Source of the DNA: CBCPMX01 sp965120355 | GTDB taxonomy: Bacteria > Bacillota > Clostridia > Oscillospirales > Oscillospiraceae | Reading direction: 5' to 3' | Length of the DNA stretch: 16,296 nt | Assembly (NCBI GenBank): GCA_965120355.1 | Contig: CBCPMX010000194.1 | Coordinates: forward strand, 1 to 16,296 | Shown here: piece after piece, positions 7,862-15,052 of the stretch | Numbering within the stretch: the first letter of the stretch is position 1 | Layout: every line of letters starts with the position of its first letter | The notes under the pieces: generated by a model | Seen by the model: the letters and a program-made list of their open reading frames with translations, nothing else | Told to the model about the DNA's origin: nothing | Database searches by the model: none | Position numbers and translations under genes: made by a program

Positions 7862-8180
7862 GAATCTCTTCCTTTTCATAAATATTTCGATAAAAGTATA
7901 GCATGGTTCCAAGGTTTTCGCAATAGGACGGAAAAAAACACGGCACTTTCCATAGTTTGCGCGGCTGGAGAAGCGGCGGTTTTGTGTTTTTATGACAGAT
8001 TTATGCCGCATATGTGGGCGTAACGCGGCAGGCGCGTTGGGCCGGACGCGGTAGGCGATGGGATGGAACAGACCCTCCACGCCGCAGGCTGCACCGATTG
8101 CCTGTGGTGGTCATAGAAATGGGTTAGGAAGAAATTCCGAATATTTGTATCATCCTGATGGAAAGATAGGAGCAATGGCT
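7862..8180. other. Intergenic region between the MFS gene and feoA
   Basis: About 320 bases between divergent genes. The left end has the MFS promoter. The rest, GC-rich, has a short palindrome AACGCG/CGCGTT (8022-8038) and an imperfect hairpin (CCAC and CAGGC at 8077-8089 pairing with GCCTG and GTGG at 8100-8110). No convincing sigma-A promoter and no recognisable Fur or DtxR-type box for feoAB was found by eye. Confidence 0.5.
7895..7923 (-). promoter_or_regulatory. Promoter of the MFS transporter gene
   Basis: On the minus strand, -35 TTGCGA (7923-7918) and -10 TATACT (7900-7895) are 17 bases apart, and TGC directly before TATACT makes an extended -10. The start of transcription would fall about 26 bases before the ATG at 7861, so the leader is short. 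Confidence 0.75.
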
Positions 8181-8417
8181 ATGACAGAACAGATCATCAC
8201 GCTGGACACGCTGAAAGCGGGGCAGTCTGCCCTGGTCGAGGCGGTGGAAGTGCAGGAACCCATGCGCCGCCGCCTGCAGGATCTGGGCCTGGTGGCAGGC
8301 ACAAGCGTGCGCTGCCTGCAGATCAGCCCCGCCGGCGACCCCGCGGCGTATCTGGTGCGCGGTGCGGCCATCGCACTGCGGCGGGAGGATACCTGCCGCA
8401 TTCTGGTGCGTGTTTAG
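8181..8417 (+). CDS. feoA: FeoA, ferrous iron transport accessory protein
   Basis: A 78-residue FeoA protein, a small SH3-like beta-barrel that works in the cytoplasm with the FeoB ferrous-iron channel. Visible family features are the N-terminal 'LDTLKAGQSALV', the conserved 'RRRLQDLGLVAGTSVRCLQ' helix and turn, and the C-terminal 'YLVRGAAIALRREDTCRILV'. The ATG at 8181 is chosen because AGGAG (8168-8172) lies 8 bases before it; the ATG at 8175 is only 2 bases from that site. The stop codon TAG at 8415-8417 touches the ATG of feoB, so the two are co-transcribed and probably coupled. No FeoC gene follows. Confidence 0.95.
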   Translation: MTEQIITLDTLKAGQSALVEAVEVQEPMRRRLQDLGLVAGTSVRCLQISPAGDPAAYLVRGAAIALRREDTCRILVRV

Positions 8418-10364
8418 ATGGGCCGGTTTGCCGGACCGGCCGGCGCGGGCAGCGGTCAGCCGTGCCCGCCGGTACAGAAGAAGGAGCCGCGCGTAGTGGC
8501 GCTGGCAGGAAACCCGAATGTGGGAAAAAGCACTGTGTTCAACGCCCTGACCAATCTGCACCAGCACACGGGAAACTGGCCGGGAAAAACTGTGGAGGTG
8601 GCCCAAGGCCGGTATGTGTACCGGGGGGAACCCTATATGCTGGTGGATCTGCCGGGGACGTATTCGCTGCTGTGCGCTTCCAGAGAGGAAGAGGTGGCGG
8701 CGGATTTTATCCTCCACGGTGCGCCGGACTGTGTGCTGGCCGTCTGTGATGCCACCTGTTTGGAACGGAATCTGGTGCTGGTGCTGCAGATCCTGGAGCT
8801 TACGGCGCAGGTTGTGGTTTGCGTCAATCTCCTGGATGAGGCGCGCAAACGCGGCATACAGGTGGATCTGCGGGCGTTGGAGCGGGCGCTGGGAGTTCCG
8901 GTGGTGGGCGCGGCGGCAGGACGGGGAGAGGGCCTGGAGACGGTGATGGCCCAGGTGCGCAATATGGCCGATGGCTTTGCGCCGGCACAGCCGCAGCGCC
9001 TTGTCTGTGATGGGCATGCCACCGGTGCGCAGCGGCTGGAGCAGCTCCGAGGCGGGACGCCGGAAGAATCCGACGCCATTGCACTCCGTCTGGTCCGGCG
9101 GGCAGAAGAGATCACGGCGCAGGCTGTCCGAACGGAGCAGACGTGTCCGGCGCAGCAGCGGATGCAGCATGTGGACCGCATTGTCATGGGCAGAGGCGGT
9201 ATTCCCATTATGCTGGCTCTGTTGGTGCTGGTGTTTTGGCTGACCATTGAGGGAGCCAACTATCCCTCGGCATGGTTGCAGGCAGCTTTTGACGCATTGG
9301 GGCAGCAGCTCTGGCGCCTGGCTCGGTGGCTTCAGGTTCCGGAGTACATATCCGCGCCGCTGCTGGATGGCATGTATGCCACAGCGGCCCGGGTTGTGGC
9401 GGTAATGCTGCCGCCCATGGCCATCTTTTTTCCGCTGTTCACCCTGCTGGAGGATCTGGGCTATCTGCCGCGGGTGGCCTTTTTGCTGGACAACACCTTC
9501 CGGCGGTGCGGGGCCTGCGGAAAGCAGGCGCTGACGCTGTGTATGGGCTTCGGCTGCAACGCTGCCGGCGTGGTGGGCTGCCGGATTATCGACTCGCCGC
9601 GGGAGCGGCGCATTGCTGTGCTGACCAATGCCCTGGTGCCCTGCAATGGGCGGTTCCCCACGATGATTACCCTGATAGCCATTTTCTTTTCCGGCAGCAG
9701 GCTGGGGGGACTCACAGGTGCGGTGTTATTGACAGGACTGGTGCTGCTGGGCGTCTTGGGGACGTTTGCCGCATCAAAGCTCCTCAGCAGGACGATTTTA
9801 AAAGGGATGCCGTCGTCCTTTGCCATGGAACTGCCGCCCTACCGGCGGCCACAGCTGGGACGGGTGCTGGTCCGTTCGGTGCTGGACAGAACGCTTCATG
9901 TGCTCGGCCGCGCCGCAGCGGTGGCGGCTCCGGCGGGGCTGGTCATCTGGCTGCTGGCCAATGTGGCCCCCGGAGGCGTACCGCTGATTCAGACGTTTGC
10001 GGAGGCGCTGGATCCGGTAGGACGGCTGCTGGGAATGAATGGCGTGATTTTGGCGGCGTTTATTTTGGGATTCCCGGCCAATGAACTGGTTCTGCCGGTG
10101 GTCGTCCTGATTCTGGCATCCGGCGGCGTTCTGACAGATGTGGGCGACACGGCGGCCCTGGGAGAACTGCTGCGGGCGGGAGGCTGGACCTGGGTCACGG
10201 CGCTGTGTACCATGGTGTTCTCCCTGTTTCACTGGCCGTGTTCCACCACCTGCCTGACCATCCGGCGGGAAACCGGTTCCTGGCGGTGGGTGCTGCTGGC
10301 CATAGCCCTGCCGACGGCGCTGGGAACGGCACTGTGTATTCTGCTGCGGCTTCTGCTGGCGTGA
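8418..10364 (+). CDS. feoB: FeoB, ferrous iron transport protein B
   Basis: FeoB (648 residues) imports Fe(II) across the inner membrane and has an N-terminal G-protein domain. The motifs are G1 GNPNVGKS (31-38), G2 threonine T58, G3 DLPG (77-80) and G4 NLLD (137-140). The membrane part starts near residue 255 and carries the inverted gate repeats, seen as 'MGFGCNAAGVVGCRIIDSPRER' and, later, 'FILGFPANELVLPVV'. A CGACGK segment in the first gate region adds cysteines. It is on the short side of the family (about 650-800), with no extra C-terminal domain. The ATG used directly abuts feoA's stop but has no ribosome site; a GTG at 8496 (codon 27) has AAGGAG 9 bases before it, but would leave only three residues before the G1 motif, so the ATG is kept. 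Confidence 0.95.
   Translation: MGRFAGPAGAGSGQPCPPVQKKEPRVVALAGNPNVGKSTVFNALTNLHQHTGNWPGKTVEVAQGRYVYRGEPYMLVDLPGTYSLLCASREEEVAADFILHGAPDCVLAVCDATCLERNLVLVLQILELTAQVVVCVNLLDEARKRGIQVDLRALERALGVPVVGAAAGRGEGLETVMAQVRNMADGFAPAQPQRLVCDGHATGAQRLEQLRGGTPEESDAIALRLVRRAEEITAQAVRTEQTCPAQQRMQHVDRIVMGRGGIPIMLALLVLVFWLTIEGANYPSAWLQAAFDALGQQLWRLARWLQVPEYISAPLLDGMYATAARVVAVMLPPMAIFFPLFTLLEDLGYLPRVAFLLDNTFRRCGACGKQALTLCMGFGCNAAGVVGCRIIDSPRERRIAVLTNALVPCNGRFPTMITLIAIFFSGSRLGGLTGAVLLTGLVLLGVLGTFAASKLLSRTILKGMPSSFAMELPPYRRPQLGRVLVRSVLDRTLHVLGRAAAVAAPAGLVIWLLANVAPGGVPLIQTFAEALDPVGRLLGMNGVILAAFILGFPANELVLPVVVLILASGGVLTDVGDTAALGELLRAGGWTWVTALCTMVFSLFHWPCSTTCLTIRRETGSWRWVLLAIALPTALGTALCILLRLLLA
8481..8486 (+). promoter_or_regulatory. 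Possible internal ribosome site in feoB
   Basis: AAGGAG stands 9 bases before GTG at 8496 in the feoB frame. If used, translation would begin at 'xALAGNP', just before the nucleotide-binding loop. The upstream ATG at 8418 lacks a ribosome site but follows the feoA stop immediately and could be reached by coupling. Confidence 0.3.
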
Positions 10365-10382
10365 AAAGGCGGCGAATGTCAC

Positions 10383-10420
10383 AAAAAACCGGCCCCGTGG
10401 GCAGAAACCCACGGGACCGG
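10383..10420 (-). terminator. Terminator of the PadR operon, convergent with feoB
   Basis: Plus-strand arms CCGGCCCCGTGGG (10389-10401) and CCCACGGGACCGG (10408-10420) pair with one mismatch around a 6-base loop. Six As at 10383-10388 become a T-run on the minus strand, so it ends the minus-strand PadR unit, starting about 20 bases past its last stop. For feoB (plus strand) no T-run follows, so ending there would depend on the stem alone. Confidence 0.85.
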
Positions 10421-10440
10421 AAAGAGAAAGGGGCTGCGAT

Positions 10441-10899
10441 TTAAGAAAGGACGCCAGTGGCGCTGCACTTCAGGGAGACCGTTTTGGTGATGTCTGATGA
10501 TGAATAGCGAACGGTGCCTGTAGCTTTGGCTGTGCTGCCAGAGTAAGAGGATGTCTTGCGCACAAATGTGGCGGAACTATCGAAGATATGGACAGTTGCT
10601 TCAGAAGACGTTGCTTCAGCCGAGGAGCCATCGTAGGTAAAAGTGCCGCTGACCGTTATGGAGAAGATATCTTCACCGGAAGAAGAATAGTAGGTTGCAG
10701 TTTTTGAACCGCTTTTCTCGCTGGATCGGGCATTGGTGTGGAGTTCTTTTACAATTTCAATGCAATAGCTTCCATCTTCAAAGTCAATCCGTGTTTCTGA
10801 CAAAATGGCTTCATAAGATGAACCTGCTGCCAATGCAGGGGGTGTCCAGAGAGTAAAACATAAAGCAAGTGTGAGAATCAAAGTAATTGTTTTTTTCAT
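10441..10899 (-). CDS. Small secreted protein of unknown function
   Basis: A 152-residue protein not recognised as a named family. It has a clear signal peptide: KK at the N-terminus, a hydrophobic core 'ITLILTLALCFTL', and a likely signal peptidase I cut after ALA (about residue 24, 'PALA|AGSS'). The mature part is rich in Ser, Thr and Gly and looks all-beta ('ITVSGTFTYDGSSAEATS', 'ATVHIFDSSATFV', 'TVSLKCSATG'), with single cysteines in the mature part at two places. It has no lipobox or wall-anchor motif. Similar Ser/Thr-rich small exported proteins are common beside PadR genes in clostridia, but that is recall, not a search. The start ATG has GAGGTG 8 bases upstream, and the gene begins 2 bases after the previous stop, so it is the last gene of the padR unit. 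Confidence 0.8.
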   Translation of the reverse strand: MKKTITLILTLALCFTLWTPPALAAGSSYEAILSETRIDFEDGSYCIEIVKELHTNARSSEKSGSKTATYYSSSGEDIFSITVSGTFTYDGSSAEATSSEATVHIFDSSATFVRKTSSYSGSTAKATGTVRYSSSDITKTVSLKCSATGVLS

Positions 10900-10901
10900 T
10901 C

Positions 10902-11342
10902 TTAATGCACCTCAATCGCGTTTTCGTCAAGCTGCTCGATGTATGCCTCGGCTTCTTCGCCTTCACGCACGGACTCAATAAAAACGCCATTTAGAATATC
11001 CTGATTATCTTTAAAATATCTAATTGCCAGTCCAGCAATGAAGGCAAAAATAACTATTAGACAGATTCCCAGTGTAAGGAGAATTTTTCTGTTCCGCCGC
11101 TGCGCGGCCATATGCCAGGACAGGGGGACAGCGTCGTTGACCAGGCACTCCGCCGCAATCTCGTCCGGCGTGCCGAACTGCTCATGAAGCTGGGCCTCTG
11201 TGGGGTTGTTATGGGTTTCGCAGAAGTCTGCCAACTCTCCCTGGAGCATGTCCAGATAGCGGGTCTTGTCCCGGCGGGGATAGGGGAGCGCCTGGGCCAC
11301 CTGTTGGTAAAATTGAGCGGCGGAGCCCCTAAGTTCCGTCAT
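10902..11342 (-). CDS. Single-pass membrane protein with HAAS-like N-terminal domain
   Basis: A 146-residue protein whose N-terminal part (residues about 10-70) is helical and has the pattern seen in the PadR-linked HAAS/DUF1700-type proteins: 'ALPYPRRDKTRYLDMLQGELADF' then 'EAQLHEQFGTPDEIAAECL', where the phrase 'FGTPDEIA' is typical. One membrane helix covers about residues 87-108 (ILLTLGICLIVIFAFIAGLAI), followed by an acidic tail (VREGEEAEAYIEQLDE) that faces the outside if the N-terminus is cytoplasmic. It starts inside the padR gene, overlapping it by 14 bases, with AGAGG 9-10 bases upstream. Proteins of this sort are often regulatory partners of PadR, but no function has been shown from sequence. 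Confidence 0.8.
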   Translation of the reverse strand: MTELRGSAAQFYQQVAQALPYPRRDKTRYLDMLQGELADFCETHNNPTEAQLHEQFGTPDEIAAECLVNDAVPLSWHMAAQRRNRKILLTLGICLIVIFAFIAGLAIRYFKDNQDILNGVFIESVREGEEAEAYIEQLDENAIEVH

Positions 11343-11697
11343 TGTCCAGCACCTCTTTCTCTGTTCCCTGGGGGCCGGCCAGGATCTGCGCCATGGAGGC
11401 GACGAACTGATTATAATCCCGCAGCATATCTTGGAACCGCGCCAGGCCGCTGGGTTCCAGGTGATAGTAAACCCGGGTCAGCCGCCGGCCCACCTTGACC
11501 TTCCGGTCGGTAACGTGGCCGGCGTCCAGCAGCTTGTACAGCACGGGATACAGGGATCCCTCAATGACCTTTACCTGGCCGCCGCTGCGCTGGGAAATCT
11601 CCTGGGAGACCTCGTAGCCGTACTTATCGCCCTCTGCCAGCAGAGCCAGCAGCAGCAGTTCCACAAAGCCCTTTTTGTAGTTATCGCAGTAGCTCAT
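11329..11697 (-). CDS. PadR family transcriptional regulator
   Basis: A 122-residue PadR-type winged-helix DNA-binding protein. The family core is plain: 'VELLLLALLAEGDKYGYEVSQEI' (helix 1-2), 'IEGSLYPVLYKLLDAGHV' (recognition helix), and the wing 'RRLTRVYYHLEPSGLARFQDM'. PadR proteins usually repress their own operon and an adjacent membrane or efflux gene. The frame opens with a GTG at 11706, but AGGA (11711-11708) sits 10 bases before an ATG at 11697, so that ATG is used. It is the first gene of a three-gene minus-strand unit with a HAAS-like membrane protein and a secreted protein; overlaps and short gaps indicate co-translation. The likely operator lies near the strong promoter upstream. 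Confidence 0.93.
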   Translation of the reverse strand: MSYCDNYKKGFVELLLLALLAEGDKYGYEVSQEISQRSGGQVKVIEGSLYPVLYKLLDAGHVTDRKVKVGRRLTRVYYHLEPSGLARFQDMLRDYNQFVASMAQILAGPQGTEKEVLDNDGT

Positions 11698-11740
11698 GGG
11701 AATCACATCCTAAACCTGCGAAATGATCTTTGCAAATTGA

Positions 11741-11768
11741 ATTATATCACAAGATCCCAGAAAGTCAA
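11741..11768 (-). promoter_or_regulatory. Promoter of the PadR operon
   Basis: On the minus strand, -35 TTGACT (11768-11763), 16-base spacer, -10 TATAAT (11746-11741), and TGA before the -10 gives an extended element. It is about 45 bases before the padR ATG. Near-consensus, so probably strong unless PadR blocks it; no clear PadR palindrome was picked out. Confidence 0.85.
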
Positions 11769-11835
11769 GAGAAAAGGATTTAAATACAAAAAAGTTAATA
11801 GGGAGAAATTTAATATATGATTTTTTATATATTGC

Positions 11836-11865
11836 TTGACATAGATTGTGTAGTTGTGATAGAAT
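11836..11865 (+). promoter_or_regulatory. Strong plus-strand promoter divergent from padR
   Basis: TTGACA (11836-11841), 18-base spacer, TAGAAT (11860-11865), with TGA directly upstream of the -10. Transcription would begin near 11872 and run through the short reading frame at 11902-12027 and the leader toward the solute-binding gene at 12160. Facing away from padR, 68 bases from the padR promoter, it might be controlled by PadR. Confidence 0.7.
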
Positions 11866-11901
11866 ACATTTTAGGAAAAATACAAAGCCCACTTTCCAGC
11901 C

Positions 11902-12027
11902 ATGGTGGGGGCTGTAGAGGTAGAGTGGACTGATATAGCCACAAATTATTATGTGGTTGGACAAGGATCTGCAAAAATCGGCAGTTCGGTAACTTCTGGA
12001 GGAAGAGTTTCAGCGTATTTAGCTTAA
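11902..12027 (+). pseudogene. Possible C-terminal remnant of a secreted-protein gene
   Basis: An open frame of 41 codons (open upstream to 11875) ending in TAA, encoding a Gly/Ser/Thr-rich beta-type peptide: 'WTDIATNYYVVGQG', then 'GSSVTSGGRVSAYLA'. It has no ribosome site and no signal peptide. The composition resembles the end of a small secreted protein like that of 10441-10899, though the two are not alignable by eye. It sits directly behind a strong promoter, as if the 5' part of a gene had been deleted. It could also be chance. Confidence 0.35.
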
Positions 12028-12081
12028 TTTCCCTCCCGAGGCTTCTGCGCGATAGGCTAAATATGGAGCCTTAGGTCTAGT

Positions 12082-12137
12082 GCCATCCGGACAACGCGAT
12101 ATGTCTTGTGGAAAGGCGGCGGGTCCGGATGGCTTTT
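12082..12137 (+). promoter_or_regulatory. Leader hairpin before the first solute-binding gene
   Basis: Perfect 11-bp arms GCCATCCGGAC (12082-12092) and GTCCGGATGGC (12123-12133) enclose 30 bases, and TTTT follows at 12134-12137. It ends 23 bases before the ATG at 12160. An upstream segment (GAGGCT near 12040 with AGCCTT near 12066) could form a smaller stem. This fits an attenuator or a terminator of an upstream transcript, but no known riboswitch or T-box core was seen. Confidence 0.5.
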
Positions 12138-12159
12138 CATTGGTTGAAAAGGAGAGCTT

Positions 12160-13467
12160 ATGAAGAATCGCAACTTGCTTTTCTGGCTGTGGCTCTGCTT
12201 GTTTCTCCTGAATGGATGCGCCGGACCGGCCGCAGAAATAAGCAAGAGCACCGACAGTAATTTTGAAGAAGCATCGGAAGAGGCATGGTTCTGGGACGAT
12301 TATTCCATGAATGAAGACGCAACCGTTTTGACTATGGCCTGCTGGATGGCAACAAGTACAGAAGTCCGACTGGTGTCGGAGTTCAATCGCACTCACTCCG
12401 ATTACCAGATTCAACTGGTCAGCTATTATGATGGAAACGCCGACGATTTTGAAGCGGCTTTGCTGCGAATGCGGACCAAGCTTTTGACCGGAGACGCTCC
12501 TGATTTGTATTATTTGAATACCATGGATGTGATGGCGCTGGAACAGGCACACATGCTCATGGATTTATATCCACTGATGTCAGCAGACGAAACGTTTTGT
12601 GAAAATGATTATTTCATGAATATATGGAATCTGTTTGCTGTGGACGGTGAGCTGTATGAGTTCATCCCGTTTTTTGCAATTCGTGGATTGGTTGGTCCGG
12701 CGTCAGTGGTACAGGGCCGTACGGGGTGGACATATGATGAAATGGAGATGTTCATCGCAGAGCACAAAGGGGTGCAGGCGGTGGAGCCGGTATCGTTGGC
12801 CTATATGATTCAGGGGCCTGGGAAAGATTTTATGGATATTGATGCAGGTACATGCAATTTTACTTCGGGAACCTTCGCCCAGTGGATGTCCCTTACGAAA
12901 TCCTTTGTGGAAGCAGACGACAGCAAAAGCGGTCTGCTTTCTCCTGCGAATTTGATTAGCGGCGTAGGGGACTATGTGAGAGCAAAGGCTTATTATCAGG
13001 AAACGCCCCAATATACGGGACTGCCCAGCGCCAATGGCGACGGCCCTTTTGCGGTGGGTGTCGAAACATTTGCTATTTCTTCCACAACTTCTTATGTGGA
13101 CGGTTGCTGGTCGTTTCTGCGATGGCTCCTTACGCAGGAAGTTTTAGAGAACTATCCCATGGCCATTGGTATGCCCATGCGCAGAGATATGGTAGAAGAG
13201 GAATTGTCCAGAGCTATGTTGGATCCGGCAGATGAAGAATTCCTTTTACATTCGGACGAATATCACTTCATTGCGCTTACGAAAGAGGAAACAGATGCTT
13301 TTTTGGATATGTTGGATTCTGTGACTCATACAAAACTGCGCTACGATGGGGTTACGGATCTATTGGAGGAAGAAATTACATTGTGGCTCAATGGCGCACA
13401 AACCCAGGATGCGACTATTGCATACCTCCAAGACCGTGTCGGAACGTATCTGGCAGAACACAAGTGA
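12160..13467 (+). CDS. Extracellular solute-binding lipoprotein (ABC family 1-like)
   Basis: A 435-residue lipoprotein resembling bacterial periplasmic-type sugar-binding proteins of ABC importers. The signal peptide ends at a lipobox LNGC with the lipidated cysteine C20, followed by a Ser/Asp/Glu-rich linker. The first lobe opens with 'VLTMACWMATSTEVRLVSEFNRTHSDYQIQLV', and 'KLLTGDAPDLYYLN' is the family's typical opening for the binding cleft; 'GWTYDEMEMFIAE' is typical of the second lobe. The ATG follows AAGGAG by 6-8 bases. The next gene is a paralog, but no permease or ATPase lies in the window, so it could be a sensor or an importer's orphan receptor. Substrate is unknown. Confidence 0.85.
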   Translation: MKNRNLLFWLWLCLFLLNGCAGPAAEISKSTDSNFEEASEEAWFWDDYSMNEDATVLTMACWMATSTEVRLVSEFNRTHSDYQIQLVSYYDGNADDFEAALLRMRTKLLTGDAPDLYYLNTMDVMALEQAHMLMDLYPLMSADETFCENDYFMNIWNLFAVDGELYEFIPFFAIRGLVGPASVVQGRTGWTYDEMEMFIAEHKGVQAVEPVSLAYMIQGPGKDFMDIDAGTCNFTSGTFAQWMSLTKSFVEADDSKSGLLSPANLISGVGDYVRAKAYYQETPQYTGLPSANGDGPFAVGVETFAISSTTSYVDGCWSFLRWLLTQEVLENYPMAIGMPMRRDMVEEELSRAMLDPADEEFLLHSDEYHFIALTKEETDAFLDMLDSVTHTKLRYDGVTDLLEEEITLWLNGAQTQDATIAYLQDRVGTYLAEHK

Positions 13468-13534
13468 ACGTGCAGAACTGAAATAGACCAAATCATCACA
13501 ATTAAACGATGGAAAACGGAAAGAGGGCGAACGG

Positions 13535-14848
13535 ATGCGGAAATGCAGAACGAAACAGCTGCGCATTTTGGGGGTTGTGCTGCTGATGCTTTTTTGGATG
13601 ACCGCCTGCACAAGCAGTTCGGAGCAGGCTGTTGCTTCAGCGGCGGATCAGAATGCCGCTGCGGCAAACGGAACAGACACTGTGGAAGATTTGCCGGAGG
13701 AGCCGGCTGTCATGGAATCAGAAACCGAGGCAGCAGATGCGGTAGTTATTACAGTGGGAACCCTGGAGGAACGCGAGGAATTGGATTCACTGGTCAGTAA
13801 ATTCAACGCTGCATCAGAGGGCTACACAGCGCAGTTGGCGCTGTATGACAGCGCGACAGAATTAAACGCGCGAATTCTGGCCGGAGAGGGACCGGATGTG
13901 GTATATTTGTCCAGCAGTTTCCCGTATCTGCACTATATACAACGGGACATCTTCCTGGATCTCAGTGATGTGCTGGAGGAAGCACAGGAATATGAACCAA
14001 CGATCCGGGAGATGCTCAGCACACAATTTGACAATCAGGTCTTGCTGGCAACCTATTCCCTTGATTGCATTGCCGCGCCGGAATATGTTCTGGAGGGAAG
14101 GACCACATGGACTTTCGAGGAATTTATGGAAATCGCGGCTTCCACCAATACCTTTGAGAAATTTACAAAAGATGTGGCGCTGACACTTTATTGTACGGCG
14201 AATCTAGGTGAGTTTATCGATACAAGTCAGAACACTTGTTCATTTGAAAGTGAAGAATTTTATGCTGCTCTGGAATTTTGCAACCGCTTTCTCACAGACA
14301 GAAGCCAGATGACGTCTGACGGTGTGGCGGCGGACATCCAGCTGACCACGGGAATTCCGACGCTCCTGGAGTTGGACATGGAGTTCTATGATCTGATGTT
14401 TTGGGGAGGCTCCCCGTCCACTTACATTGGCTTCCCGTCTGATTCCGGCGCAGGGATCATGATTGAACCCAATTTGATGTTTGCGGTTCCGTATTCCACA
14501 AGCAATGAGACGGGCGCGAAGGCATTTTTGGCATATACCCTGTCTGAGGAATTTCAAGAAGATCAGGCTGCGCTGAACTACTTCTCTGTATTGCAGGATG
14601 TACTGCGGAACCGGGTAACAGAACTTTTTTCCACAAATGAGTATGCCGAGGAACCCATTGCTGCGGAGATGACGGCAAAACTGGAAGATGTGCTTGCACG
14701 CACGACAGCAATCACCTATTTGGATGTCAACATCTTTGAAATTGTAACAGATGAAGCCGCCAGCTATTTCAGCGGCGACAAATCTGTGGAGGAAGCGGCC
14801 CATCTGATCCAGAGCCGCGTGCAGCTCTATTTGGACGAGCAGGCGTAG
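13535..14848 (+). CDS. Second solute-binding lipoprotein, paralog of the one before
   Basis: A 437-residue lipoprotein with a lipobox MTAC (lipidated C25) and a long Ala/Glu-rich linker up to about residue 70. The fold matches the previous gene: 'ILAGEGPDVVYLS' (compare 'LLTGDAPDLYYLN'), 'TWTFEEFMEIA' (compare 'GWTYDEMEMFIA'), 'NTCSFESEEFYAAL' (compare 'GTCNFTSGTFAQWM') and the helical ending 'SRVQLYLDEQA' (compare 'DRVGTYLAEHK'). The pair thus came from an old duplication and has diverged greatly. The ATG lies 7 bases after GAGGG; the 67-base gap to the previous gene has no terminator or promoter, so the two are probably one unit. The last bases of this gene recur near 16100. Confidence 0.85.
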   Translation: MRKCRTKQLRILGVVLLMLFWMTACTSSSEQAVASAADQNAAAANGTDTVEDLPEEPAVMESETEAADAVVITVGTLEEREELDSLVSKFNAASEGYTAQLALYDSATELNARILAGEGPDVVYLSSSFPYLHYIQRDIFLDLSDVLEEAQEYEPTIREMLSTQFDNQVLLATYSLDCIAAPEYVLEGRTTWTFEEFMEIAASTNTFEKFTKDVALTLYCTANLGEFIDTSQNTCSFESEEFYAALEFCNRFLTDRSQMTSDGVAADIQLTTGIPTLLELDMEFYDLMFWGGSPSTYIGFPSDSGAGIMIEPNLMFAVPYSTSNETGAKAFLAYTLSEEFQEDQAALNYFSVLQDVLRNRVTELFSTNEYAEEPIAAEMTAKLEDVLARTTAITYLDVNIFEIVTDEAASYFSGDKSVEEAAHLIQSRVQLYLDEQA

Positions 14849-14853
14849 GACAA

Positions 14854-14879
14854 GCCCCGTTCTCTCAGGAGAACGGGGC
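14854..14879 (+). terminator. Hairpin after the second solute-binding gene, first copy
   Basis: Perfect 11-bp stem GCCCCGTTCTC (14854-14864) and GAGAACGGGGC (14869-14879), loop TCAG, 5 bases after the stop. There is no T-run, so termination may be weak. It is identical to the hairpin in the second copy at 16149-16174, but in that copy the stem continues for four more pairs. Confidence 0.5.
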
Positions 14880-14936
14880 CATCTGCATTGGCCGGACACG
14901 CTGGGAAACAAATATACACAAATTTCACAAAATTTC

Positions 14937-14965
14937 TTGACAATGATTCGGAAAAGATATACAAT
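14937..14965 (+). promoter_or_regulatory. Promoter of the propeller-like lipoprotein gene
   Basis: Perfect -35 TTGACA (14937-14942), 17-base spacer, -10 TACAAT (14960-14965). Transcription would begin near 14972, giving a leader of about 80 bases before the ATG at 15053. This indicates separate control from the solute-binding pair. Confidence 0.85.
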
Positions 14966-15052
14966 ATTACTAAAAGTAGAAGCTGGATACAACCATTGCC
15001 CGGCCGGGGCGATCGCGGTACTTTGTGGATTGATAGAGAAAAGGGGATCCTA

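Larger units (their letters stand above)
11707..12159. other. Intergenic region between padR and the first solute-binding gene
   Basis: About 450 bases, more AT-rich at its left end than the surroundings. It contains the divergent promoters at 11741-11768 and 11836-11865, a short open frame at 11902-12027 that looks like a gene remnant, and an 11-bp inverted repeat at 12082-12133 before the next gene. Confidence 0.7.

Noticed and set aside
8124..9170. 348-codon minus-strand open frame across feoA/feoB
   Set aside because: It lies opposite feoA and the G-protein domain of feoB, both with clear motifs; its composition (Arg, His, Gln) is typical of an antisense shadow.
9798..10412. 204-codon minus-strand open frame at the end of feoB
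   Set aside because: Antisense to the last membrane part of feoB and running into the terminator; Gln/Arg-rich and without a ribosome site.
12019..12552. 177-codon minus-strand open frame before and inside the first solute-binding gene
   Set aside because: It crosses the leader hairpin and the lipoprotein start on the other strand; no ribosome site and no recognisable protein pattern.
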